Of a DNA stretch of 64,000 nt, positions 51,806-59,797 are shown piece after piece. The DNA lies in assembly GCA_049515555.1 (NCBI GenBank), contig JBEKTY010000020.1, forward strand, positions 1 to 64,000, in the 5' to 3' direction. A model generated the notes under the pieces. That model did no database searches and was not told where the DNA came from. It saw only the letters and a program-made list of their open reading frames with translations. The stretch is from JBEKTY01 sp049515555 (GTDB lineage: Bacteria; Planctomycetota; Planctomycetia; Pirellulales; Thermoguttaceae). The translations under genes and the position numbers were made by a program. The first letter of the stretch is position 1, and the number at the start of each line of letters is the position of its first letter.

Positions 51806-53451
51806 CTAGATTTGACGACAACCTCGCCGTAGTACAAGCCATGAAGACATACCTTCCCCGGTATCAGCAGATCCGGGAAAGCATTGCGTCGCAATTGCAG
51901 CCAACAGCTTACGTTCATGGAGACACCTTCACTTCTCACGGGGCTGATCATTGTGCTCGCATTCTTCGGCACCTTAACATTCTCCTTGAGGGATGGGAGC
52001 CGTTCTTTAATGACATTAAGGCCGAGGAGCTATTTTGCCTTGGCGTTGCCGTCATGCTGCATGACATTGTTATGACCGTCCAACCACAGTTGCGGCGGAC
52101 TCATTCAGGTGACGCGAAACGAATAATTCGTGAGGAGTTCGAACGCACGCGAGGCTCATTTGCTGCAATCCAAATTGATGCTCCAGTCGTAGACGCAGTC
52201 GCCGACATCGTCTATGCACACTCCGATCTGAAGGACGAAGCTGGAAACATCACTGAGCGAACGCTCGAAGCAGTGCGTAACGCCGAGCGGTCAGGCGAGG
52301 GCGGCAGTAGGCTGCGGACCTACGTTCCAGCCGCTCTCTTACGCTTTGGCGATGAGCTTGACTGTACGTTACAGCGAATCCAGGATTCACAAGCCCTGAT
52401 TGCTGCGGAGCACAAGGACAACCCGCACTGGAGAAAATGTGCTCTGATTCGGGAAATTATGCCGCCGAGTGGGCTTCGTACAGACATCGAAGTGAATGTC
52501 AACGATCTCGCACTCCAGAGTAGTGATGACAAGGCAAATGACATGAAGTTAATACTGGAGGTTCGGGAGAAGCTTCAGAAGTCGCTGGAAGAGGTTAACA
52601 CTGTTGTCTTTCATCGGGTTGGCTGGTGGCATTTTAACACCGTGAAGCTAACGGCTGAGAGCCAGCGATTGATGACCTCACTCGAACCACATGATCCGCT
52701 CGGAACGCCAATTCAGACGGTGCCGGAAGCCAGTCCGGCACATGAGGTTCCAACTCGTGCTGGAGCGGTGGCGGCGGCAGCGACCCAGGAGGCTGTTGGC
52801 TTGATATCCGCAGACCCGGAGATGGCGAGTAAGCTTAACGAATGGGTTGTGACGAAGAGAATGCTGAAATCCGGGCATTTCAGCATGTCTCCTGGAAGAC
52901 ATGCAACCGACTGGATTGACACGTCTCAGTTATTGGAAGAAACCCGATACCTAGGGCAGATAGTGAACAGCTTTATTGGTATCCTCACTCAACGGGGCGT
53001 CACTGGGAATGATGCTGTGCTTATTGGAGCTGGCTTCCCTGGCCTGATTATTGCTTCACAAATGAGCTTTGTTGGTGGCTACGGGTGTTCGTACATAGTC
53101 CCGGTTCATGACGGAGGTAGGGAAGAGAAGTACAGCAGGTTACCCGAAATACCGGAGAGCAAGAGCATAGTGTTGGTGACGGATGTCGTCGCTGAAGGCA
53201 AAACGCTTGGTAGAGTCATGCAGTGCCTCTCTGATACATACGGGGTCTCGCCAGACAGAGTGCGGGCTATCTTGACGGTCTTTGTGAGAAGGCCGACGCG
53301 GATACAAGTGCCGATGGAGAACAGTATCAAGGATAAGCTTGTGCCGCTGAATTGTGATTTTCCGATTCAGATATGCGACAAGGCTGTAGGTGAGTGCATG
53401 CTATACAGGAACAAGCTGGTGGAAGTCATTAACGAAGATTTGAGCGAGTAG
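51802..53451 (+). CDS. HD-domain hydrolase fused to a phosphoribosyltransferase domain
   Basis: 549 residues. The N-terminal HD domain has H46/H50 (SHGADHCARILRHLN), H87-D88 (VAVMLHDIV), a later VYAHSDLKD and LRFGDELD, consistent with a metal-dependent phosphohydrolase of the kind seen in conflict systems. A linker with an Ala-rich helix follows (residues 310-345). The C-terminal 200 residues are orotate-PRTase-like: FSMSPGRHATDWIDTSQLLE, VLIGAGFPGLIIASQMS, and the PRPP loop IVLVTDVVAEGKTLGRVMQC (acidic residue and a T-x-x-x-EGKT turn). HD plus PRTase suggests nucleotide or nucleoside processing. ATGA overlap with the preceding gene. Confidence 0.75.
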   Translation: MTRFDDNLAVVQAMKTYLPRYQQIRESIASQLQPTAYVHGDTFTSHGADHCARILRHLNILLEGWEPFFNDIKAEELFCLGVAVMLHDIVMTVQPQLRRTHSGDAKRIIREEFERTRGSFAAIQIDAPVVDAVADIVYAHSDLKDEAGNITERTLEAVRNAERSGEGGSRLRTYVPAALLRFGDELDCTLQRIQDSQALIAAEHKDNPHWRKCALIREIMPPSGLRTDIEVNVNDLALQSSDDKANDMKLILEVREKLQKSLEEVNTVVFHRVGWWHFNTVKLTAESQRLMTSLEPHDPLGTPIQTVPEASPAHEVPTRAGAVAAAATQEAVGLISADPEMASKLNEWVVTKRMLKSGHFSMSPGRHATDWIDTSQLLEETRYLGQIVNSFIGILTQRGVTGNDAVLIGAGFPGLIIASQMSFVGGYGCSYIVPVHDGGREEKYSRLPEIPESKSIVLVTDVVAEGKTLGRVMQCLSDTYGVSPDRVRAILTVFVRRPTRIQVPMENSIKDKLVPLNCDFPIQICDKAVGECMLYRNKLVEVINEDLSE

Positions 53452-53463
53452 TCGAGGTAACAC

Positions 53464-54099
53464 GTGAAGATAATCACACCGAGAATAGAAGTGTTGTGGA
53501 CTGAGGCGGGAGAAACGACACTCCATCGCATTGAAGTCGCAGGAAGAACTGCTCACAAGAGCGAGGCTGGCGTGTCGCAGGATTCTGCGGCTGAGTTTGT
53601 CAAGATGATCGTCGCTCGGCAGCATTTCTCCGTGCTGGAACATGTGGTGGTGAGTGCCCGAGTAGTGTGTGATCGAGGGGTATCGCACGAAATCGTCAGG
53701 CATCGGATCGCAAGCTACACGCAGGAGTCCACTAGGTTCTGCAATTACTCGGAGAAGAAGTTTGGTGGAGAGATCTTATTCGTTCTGCCCAGCTTCCTTT
53801 ACGGGAAGGCGGATGATGACCTGATGTTTCAGAAATGGAGGCACGCGGTGCAGGAAGCGGAACGCACCTACTTGGAGATGATCCGGTTGGGGGCAAAGCC
53901 AGAAGAGGCAAGATCGGTGTTACCGAACTCCCTCAAGACCGAGATGGTGATGACGATGAATTTGAGGGAGTGGAGGCATTTCTTCTCGCTTCGTACTGCT
54001 ACGGCAGCACACCCGGATATGCAGATCATCGCCAAGTCACTTCTCGCCGAGTTCCGGTCGCATATTCCAGTTGTCTTCGATGACGTGGGGGAATTATAG
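53464..54099 (+). CDS. thyX: Flavin-dependent thymidylate synthase (ThyX)
   Basis: 211 residues, starting with GTG at 53464. The diagnostic RHRxxS motif is present as RHRIASYTQESTRF (residues 79-92), preceded by HFSVLEHVVVS and followed by PNSLKTEMVMTMNLREWRHF. ThyX methylates dUMP to dTMP with methylenetetrahydrofolate and NADPH through FAD. Key residues look intact. It is embedded 12 bases after the HD-PRTase gene and 220 bases before the GNAT gene, not beside folate genes, so it probably serves the system rather than general metabolism; the host may have its own thymidylate synthase elsewhere. Confidence 0.9.
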   Translation: MKIITPRIEVLWTEAGETTLHRIEVAGRTAHKSEAGVSQDSAAEFVKMIVARQHFSVLEHVVVSARVVCDRGVSHEIVRHRIASYTQESTRFCNYSEKKFGGEILFVLPSFLYGKADDDLMFQKWRHAVQEAERTYLEMIRLGAKPEEARSVLPNSLKTEMVMTMNLREWRHFFSLRTATAAHPDMQIIAKSLLAEFRSHIPVVFDDVGEL

Positions 54100-54319
54100 C
54101 CGCGGTCAGCTTGGACGTGTTGGCCAAATTGGGTCTGCGGGGTTACGAGAAGCTTGCTGGCAAGTGTCGGAGGTGCTTCATTACGAATGCTCTGGCCTAG
54201 ACTCCTCGACGGCTGCAATTCTGGGTTCAATTGAGCGACACGGTTGCGGAGAGCTTCGCCGACGCAGGTGGTTATTGCCCCGAGTTCATGCTGCCACCCT
54301 CTGTTCTCTAGATGACTAT

Positions 54320-54760
54320 ATGAAAGACATTGTGGTTCACAACGGCAACATTCGGATCGAGATGAATGGGAAGGCAAGTCCGAATGAAATAAAGGCCCTA
54401 TTTGCTTCTATTGGTTGGTCAGAAGAGTCACATTTGAGCGACGACCAAGTTGACATGGCCTTCAATAATGCCTATTGCAATTTTATGGCAAGAGATAATG
54501 ATGAAGGCAGATTGATAGGGGTTGTACGAGCATCCTACGATGGGATCTACGTTATGCTTTGGAATCTAGTTGTTCGTCCTGAATACCAGAACAGAGGGAT
54601 CGGCCTTCACTTGCTAACACTCATTCTCGATGAAATGAGGGAGAGAGGCCACAAATCCATTGCCGGGTTGGCACTCAATGCCATGGCAGGAAAATATGCT
54701 CAAGTAGGATTGCTGCCAGCACACCATCTAACCGTGGTTACAACAGATGCCAAACTGTAA
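54320..54760 (+). CDS. GNAT-family N-acetyltransferase
   Basis: About 146 residues from the ATG at 54320: MKDIVVHNGNIRIEMNGKAS, then IGWSEESHLSDDQVDMAFNN, LIGVVRASYDG, and the acetyl-CoA-binding block NLVVRPEYQNRGIGLHLLTL (V-x-x-x-x-Q-x-x-G-I-G). Everything needed for a GNAT fold is present. The frame extends back to 54071, but those residues look non-coding. The 220-base gap before it contains a short frame ending in GKCRRCFITNALA that might be a degenerate small gene. Substrate unknown. Confidence 0.75.
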   Translation: MKDIVVHNGNIRIEMNGKASPNEIKALFASIGWSEESHLSDDQVDMAFNNAYCNFMARDNDEGRLIGVVRASYDGIYVMLWNLVVRPEYQNRGIGLHLLTLILDEMRERGHKSIAGLALNAMAGKYAQVGLLPAHHLTVVTTDAKL

Positions 54761-54839
54761 TCCGGTGGGGGGGGGCAGCGAATGATTGAGACGTTCACAG
54801 ACCATTTGAGGAAGTCTAACTTCTGATTAGGATGATGCG

Positions 54840-55910
54840 ATGGCCCGTTCCAGATGTCCAGATGCCACTCACACACTACTCCTAGAGAAACATAGGGAAC
54901 TCGATTATCTCTGCAGGCATCCTGGTGAGCGTATATTCATTTCTGATTGGTATTGTCATCACCCATTTGCTAAAGACTACTTACCCTCAGATACGTTTGA
55001 AAGTCCGAGTGAAAGTGACTTGCTCCAGTATTGCTTCCAAAACGATACGTCGGAGATACACGAGGAAATTATCATCTTTCACAAGCACAACGATGGTGTG
55101 CTACTGCAAAAGGAGGAGATCTACGTCGGGGCAGGAATGACACCTCTACTCACGGCTCAGATGCTTATGCTGAAAGCCAAGGGCTTTACAGGACTATATT
55201 ACGCAAAGCCTCTCTATTACGCTTTCTACTATCTGGCCCACTTGCTCAACATCGGGCTGACCCCAATTTGCGATACACCCTTGAACAGGCCAGGCGTACA
55301 CGTGCGATTACCCAGGAAGAAATCTTGCCTGATCATTTGTGACCCCTTATGGTATATGGGCCGTTATGTTCTACAGGAGTATATGGTAGCTTTGAAAGCG
55401 TGGCAGGCTCAGACCGGGTCGTTGATACTCGTCGATGGTGGATTCCAGTATATGAGGTGGGACACAACGAATCGAAAAGAAGCCAGTTCGATGTTCGATA
55501 GAGAGTTGACCTTTCGTTCCATATGTCCGACTAAAGCCCTCGCTGTCCATGGGGTAAGGTTCTCTTACACACTCTTGCCAAGGGCTTATCAGGAGGACAT
55601 GCGTTACGCCTACGCAAACGCATGTGGATCCTCCTGTATATTCAGTCACAAAGCTGCGTGTAGAATCATGAAGGTTCTAAATGCTAGGGATAGTAACTGT
55701 GAACTGCTGAGGTACATTCAGGGTAGGTACAATCAGCTTGTAGGTAGGCATGTTTTCATCGATGACATTGGTGCAGAAGCTACTTACTTCGTGTTTGCGA
55801 AACTCCTCGGCGATGCCTCGCAGTATATTGCGATGGGGCAAGAGTTTTTTGATACTACAAACTATCCAGATCATGTGCGATTTAACGTGTTGCTGAGACG
55901 CGAATTGTAA
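54840..55910 (+). CDS. PLP-dependent aminotransferase-like protein
   Basis: 356 residues. Fold-type I features: EEIYVGAGMTPLLTAQMLML (cofactor-phosphate region), YYAKPLYYAFYYLAHLLNIG, SCLIICDPLWYMGRYV, LILVDGGFQYMRWD (the aspartate expected to contact the pyridine nitrogen), and RSICPTKALAVHGVRFSYTL with the candidate Schiff-base lysine near residue 232. The motifs are weaker than in housekeeping enzymes, so activity is uncertain and it could be a degenerate member. The coding sequence is visibly A/T-richer than the backbone. Last gene of the set; a short untranslated stretch and a possible remnant follow. Confidence 0.65.
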   Translation: MARSRCPDATHTLLLEKHRELDYLCRHPGERIFISDWYCHHPFAKDYLPSDTFESPSESDLLQYCFQNDTSEIHEEIIIFHKHNDGVLLQKEEIYVGAGMTPLLTAQMLMLKAKGFTGLYYAKPLYYAFYYLAHLLNIGLTPICDTPLNRPGVHVRLPRKKSCLIICDPLWYMGRYVLQEYMVALKAWQAQTGSLILVDGGFQYMRWDTTNRKEASSMFDRELTFRSICPTKALAVHGVRFSYTLLPRAYQEDMRYAYANACGSSCIFSHKAACRIMKVLNARDSNCELLRYIQGRYNQLVGRHVFIDDIGAEATYFVFAKLLGDASQYIAMGQEFFDTTNYPDHVRFNVLLRREL

Positions 55911-55925
55911 GGATATGGTAACGAC

Positions 55926-56090
55926 ATGCTGAGACTACCAGAAAATGATGGACAGTTGGCTACAGCACTTCAAGCAGAGGAAGGAGGTCCCTGTTCTCAC
56001 TTCTCTCGCTCGCCAACGCGACCTGCGGATGGGAAATGGCATGAAGGCTCGTGGCTTCGGCGACCTGAATCCGTTGAATACGGTCGCTAA
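55926..56090 (+). pseudogene. Possible truncated gene after the PLP-like protein
   Basis: A 54-codon frame (MLRLPENDGQLATALQAEEG, then PCSHFSRSPTRPADGKWHEG) starts 16 bases after the preceding stop. The first 20 residues look coding; the remainder does not. It may be the 5' end of a seventh gene cut off at the island border. Confidence 0.25.
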
Positions 56091-56362
56091 TCTCAGTGAC
56101 CAATAACACTAAAGCAGCGTTGGTTCAGGTGACAGCGACCTGTTCGTGGTCTTTCGCGATACTTCTTTCAGAACAACACTCGTGATACCGCTGGATCGCC
56201 AATATCCACGAAGGCCTCATCAGCGGCAATTCTGGCTCCGGTTGAGCGGCGGTTTCGCGGGAACTCCGCCGGCCATCCCGATTCGGGAACGGTGGCTGTG
56301 AGGATATCAGGGGTCATGCCGGCCGGCGTCGGTTGCCGGCCGAGTGATTGGGTCGCAATCAG
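56091..56362. other. Border gap between cargo and right-hand genes, with hairpin
   Basis: With 55911-56090 this makes about 450 bases without a secure gene. It contains a perfect 8-bp inverted repeat cggccggc-gtcggtt-gccggccg (56320-56342), 20 bases past the stop of the minus-strand membrane-protein gene, which could help end that transcript although no T-run follows. Confidence 0.45.
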
Positions 56363-57037
56363 TTAGCGACCTTGGGTTTGCTCAGGCCGGGGCGAAGTTG
56401 GCTTCGCCGCCGGAGCCTGCGTCGTTACGACCGGCTTGGAAGCCGGTTCGGTCTTGGCATGATGCTTACCGATGCCATTGGACATACGACACGCTCCTTT
56501 CTTGGGTTTGGGGTTGTTGAGAGTACCTAACAATTGAGCGACCCGCGAGTAATACTTGGCAAGCGTGTCTCGCGAGTTCGCGAACAAGACGATTTCCAGG
56601 ACGACGAAATGTAGGTTTGCCCAACCGGCAGCCCGCAGCCCCTTCCCATTCCAGACCAGCCAGGCCGCATAGGTGAAGCCGGCCGCAATGAACATATTGG
56701 CGTAAAACTGGTAATACCGGTAGTGGCCTTCGTTCAGGGTGAGGAACCCTTTCAGTTTGTCGTCGAGATTGCCGAACCGCCATGCCGGCCGGGTCAGACC
56801 CGTGACGTGGTGGATGCTGTCGATCACGAGCCAGCGGACGCCGCTTACGGTCAGGCCGGTGCCGACCGAAGCCAGCGTCACGTATAGGAACCCGGCAACC
56901 GTGGGAGCCCCCTGTTGGGAGGCCGTGATCCACGATTCCACGGTCGGCGAGAAGTAGCCGATGCCCCACAGGGCCACGAAACCGGGCAAGATGTAGGCGA
57001 TCACCAGCCCGAAGTTCTCGTTCGTGAGGGCGTTCAC
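56363..57037 (-). CDS. Predicted multi-pass membrane protein
   Basis: 224 residues with about four membrane segments: FGLVIAYILPGFVALWGIGY, FLYVTLASVGTGLTVSGVRW, MFIAAGFTYAAWLVW and NLHFVVLEIVLFANS. The C-terminal 50 residues are polar, Ala/Pro/Thr/Lys-rich and probably cytoplasmic. No enzymatic motif. It reads as a planctomycete hypothetical. It is next in line after the minus-strand gene at 57119-57886 (81 bases apart the other way), so the two are not obviously one operon. Confidence 0.7.
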   Translation of the reverse strand: MNALTNENFGLVIAYILPGFVALWGIGYFSPTVESWITASQQGAPTVAGFLYVTLASVGTGLTVSGVRWLVIDSIHHVTGLTRPAWRFGNLDDKLKGFLTLNEGHYRYYQFYANMFIAAGFTYAAWLVWNGKGLRAAGWANLHFVVLEIVLFANSRDTLAKYYSRVAQLLGTLNNPKPKKGACRMSNGIGKHHAKTEPASKPVVTTQAPAAKPTSPRPEQTQGR

Positions 57038-57118
57038 AGCCGGCCGCCTCGACTGCCGGCAGCCGTCCGGCCGGAAACCGCCGCTCGGATTGTGGCCGAA
57101 ATATGAACATGCGTATAT

Positions 57119-57886
57119 CTAGTATAGCGGTCGCGTCGCACGAAGCAAGCCCCCCTGGAAAAAAAATTCCGGGTCGCTCTTGTCCGCGACCAGCAGGATT
57201 TCGTTGCCGGCTGCGGAAACCCGGTCGAAGGGCTTCACGATCCGACGCCGATAGCGAAGAACGTCGAAGCCGATGGGCTCCAGACCGGCCGGCCTCCGCC
57301 GCTCGTTGATATGGCGAATCAGGTTCAACAACTGCCGCCGAACGGGAGCGTAGGGCTCGAAGGGCAGGTTGTGGAGTTCCGCGGCCAGGCCCACCGCCGA
57401 CCGGTGGAGGGCGATGTCGAGCAGGTAAGCTTTCAGCCCCGAGTACCATTCCTTGTCGATCTGGACCCGGACTCGCCACTTCGTGTCCCGGACCAATGCC
57501 CCCTTGGTGGTACTCTTGGCCTTGAACCCGCCGGGGGCGACGGAGATCGAGTAGCCGGCAAACCTTATAGGAACATGCCGGGCATCGCGAATGTTCTGAG
57601 CTTCATCGTCGAAAAACGGATGATGACCGTGGGTTGCCAGGAGCAGGAATCGCCGTTGATAGCGGATGTAGTGGACGTTGGCGATGCCCACCGCCTTGCG
57701 TCGGGCTCGCGACTGCCGTGACATGCCTATGCCGTACTTTGCCAGCAGCTTTAGGTCCACCGACCGCGGCTCCTTCTCCTTGGGCACGATGCCGGAGACG
57801 TAGAACCAGTACCCGTGGGGGAGGTAGCAACTGACCAACTGCTGAACAAAACCGGCCACCGAGGTGGCGATACAACGATACTCCAT
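57119..57886 (-). CDS. Hypothetical basic protein
   Basis: About 255 residues from the ATG at 57886 (GGGGG just upstream; a frame to 57967 exists). Mixed alpha/beta sequence with VAGFVQQLVSCYLPHGYWFY, a basic stretch RQSRARRKAVGIANVHYIRY, RRFLLLATHGHHPFFDDEAQ and a C-terminal YRRRIVKPFD...GNEILLVADK. The GHHPFFDDE block is histidine/acid-rich and could bind metal. The strong positive charge suggests nucleic acid contact. No family recognised. Confidence 0.6.
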   Translation of the reverse strand: MEYRCIATSVAGFVQQLVSCYLPHGYWFYVSGIVPKEKEPRSVDLKLLAKYGIGMSRQSRARRKAVGIANVHYIRYQRRFLLLATHGHHPFFDDEAQNIRDARHVPIRFAGYSISVAPGGFKAKSTTKGALVRDTKWRVRVQIDKEWYSGLKAYLLDIALHRSAVGLAAELHNLPFEPYAPVRRQLLNLIRHINERRRPAGLEPIGFDVLRYRRRIVKPFDRVSAAGNEILLVADKSDPEFFFQGGLLRATRPLY

Positions 57887-58112
57887 GCCCCCAAGTCGGC
57901 ACATTCCGGCGGACTGCTTCCAGTCGCCGGCCAACCGGGTAGAAAAATTGGGGTTGTTCGCGGCCAAACGCCCCCCTCCCGAGACGCTGCTTTCAGCCGC
58001 AACCCCATGCCGTTGAAGTTAAGAATAGCAACGCGGGCCAGAACGAACTTCGACACCAACGGAAAAGACACCCCAATGGATGTCCCTTTGCGTTTGCCTT
58101 CTTGGCCCTGAC

Positions 58113-58715
58113 CTACACCGCCCGCAGCTTTCGTCGCAAAGCATAACCGGCGAGCCCTAGGGCAGCCGCTCCGAGAAGGGCGAAGGTGGAAGGTTCGGGG
58201 ACGGCAGAGAACGTAACCCCAATGCTATCGCGGTAACGCCATAGGGTGCTACCATCGAATTCTTCCAGGTAGAAAACTGTCCCGGCCGGGCACGCGGAGG
58301 GTGTGAAGTTATACGACTGATATGTAAGGGTTGGGGCACCAGTTGGGAAGTCAGATATCACCGACCCGCTGGAATCCAGCAATTCCAATTGTGCTGTAAC
58401 GCCACCATAGTTATTGAATGCGGATCCACTCAAAGAAACACCAGTGACCGTTACAGGTGAGTCAAATGTCAATTTGTCCTTATAAATAAGGCTTCCGCCG
58501 CCATCCTGCGTGCCCTCGAATGTCACTGATTGACCGGAAAAAGGACCCAAAGGGTCATTGGTTGACGAAGTCCATCCGTACCAATTCGTGTTTGCGGGAA
58601 ATGTGGGTGACGAACTTGGATCAACGGTAACCGACATATTGGCAGCCGACGCCGAACAAGAAAGTACAAGAATTGCTGCGACACTTAGAATTGAGTCAAG
58701 AACACGAAGTTTCAT
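58113..58715 (-). CDS. PEP-CTERM sorting domain protein
   Basis: 200 residues from the ATG at 58715 (GAGGAG eight bases upstream; the frame to 58871 is not needed). Signal peptide MKLRVLDSILSVAAILVLSC...SASAA, a beta-rich middle (SVTFEGTQDGGGSLIYKDKL, VTVTGVSLSGSAFNNYGGVT), and the C-terminal anchor VPEPSTFALLGAAALGLAGY followed by ALRRKLRA. PEP-CTERM proteins are processed by exosortase and exported to the surface or matrix. It is the clearest host-type marker in the right half. Confidence 0.9.
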   Translation of the reverse strand: MKLRVLDSILSVAAILVLSCSASAANMSVTVDPSSSPTFPANTNWYGWTSSTNDPLGPFSGQSVTFEGTQDGGGSLIYKDKLTFDSPVTVTGVSLSGSAFNNYGGVTAQLELLDSSGSVISDFPTGAPTLTYQSYNFTPSACPAGTVFYLEEFDGSTLWRYRDSIGVTFSAVPEPSTFALLGAAALGLAGYALRRKLRAV

Positions 58716-59047
58716 TGGGAAGCACTCCTCTTGGTGGAGAAACAGCGGATGATCCCGTCTAGGATACCCCAACCCGTCGTTCCTTTCCTCAAGCACCGTG
58801 GTGTCAGTCTGGTGTCGCTCTGGTGCCAGTTGCGGCCGACCGGCCAAATCCTCGGCACACAACCCAACCAAAGAGGGGTGAATGTTAGGCTGTCGTTAGC
58901 GATGTGTTAGCACGACGTTGCGGCGAAGCTGAATTCCGTGGGGCACGCTTGACACGCGATAGGCAGCATTTATCCTGATGTTCAAATACCCCTTGGGCTG
59001 TAGCAGTGTACGCCCTGGCACGATACGCCATTAGGCGACGACAAAGC

Positions 59048-59797
59048 ATGTCCGGCAAAAAGTACCAACGACGATTCACCGTTGCCGAGGCCGCGGACTT
59101 CGGCCCGGACATTCGCTCTGCGCTTGCCCTGTTGGCCAAGGCCCATGACTACGCTTGCCGCACGGACGCCGACGCGTGGGAGTTTTCGATTGAAATCGAA
59201 CGCCTCCTGGCCCGCGGACTGGAAACGAGCGACCTTCGCTGGCTGGTACGCATGGGCTATCTTGAACATGCCCGCGAAATCACGCAGCCCGCGGACGCCG
59301 AGCGTCGGTTCCAAACGACTGCGAACAACGCCTTCACGAAGAAGACGTGCTTCGTGCTCACCGAGGCGGGATTGCTGGTTGCGAGAGCCCGAGTCGCCAA
59401 GCCCGCTCTTGTCGTGGCGGCCGCCGCTGGTGGTCCAACGCCAGCCGACCGGGATTCAATTCCAGATTGGGACCGCGAGCGTCACATCCTCTCGGTTGGC
59501 GATCGGGTCGTCAAGCGGTACAGACATCCGTCGGCGAATCAGCGAAGGATTCTCGATGCGTTCCAAGAGGAACGCTGGGTGCATCGGATCGATGACCCGC
59601 TGCCGTACTTGCCGGAATGCGAAGCCAAGGAGCGTCTGCACTCGACCATTAACCGCTTGAACCGCAACCAGCAGCAGCCGCTTATCCACTTCTTTGGGGA
59701 CGGCACCGGGCAGGCGTTTTGTTGGGAGTTGGCGGAAGCCGGCTCATCTTTCAGACCCGCTAAAGCCAACAGCACAAAGCTGCGAGCCGCGGCGTAG
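59048..59797 (+). CDS. Hypothetical protein with possible winged-helix segment
   Basis: About 249 residues from the ATG at 59048: KKYQRRFTVAEAADFGPDIR, SALALLAKAHDYACRTDADA, WEFSIEIERLLARGLETSDL, RWLVRMGYLEHARE, and a C-terminal segment SANQRRILDAFQEERWVHRI with HSTINRLNRNQQ, which could be a winged-helix DNA-binding element. The sequence matches no family I recognise but has the feel of a conserved planctomycete hypothetical. It stands alone on the plus strand and is followed by a long non-coding region. Confidence 0.6.
   Translation: MSGKKYQRRFTVAEAADFGPDIRSALALLAKAHDYACRTDADAWEFSIEIERLLARGLETSDLRWLVRMGYLEHAREITQPADAERRFQTTANNAFTKKTCFVLTEAGLLVARARVAKPALVVAAAAGGPTPADRDSIPDWDRERHILSVGDRVVKRYRHPSANQRRILDAFQEERWVHRIDDPLPYLPECEAKERLHSTINRLNRNQQQPLIHFFGDGTGQAFCWELAEAGSSFRPAKANSTKLRAAA

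Noticed and set aside
53868..54377. Minus-strand frame over the thyX-GNAT gap
   Set aside because: It lies largely opposite thyX and has no family features or ribosome-binding site; a segment reading GEALRNRVAQLNPELQP is attractive but isolated.
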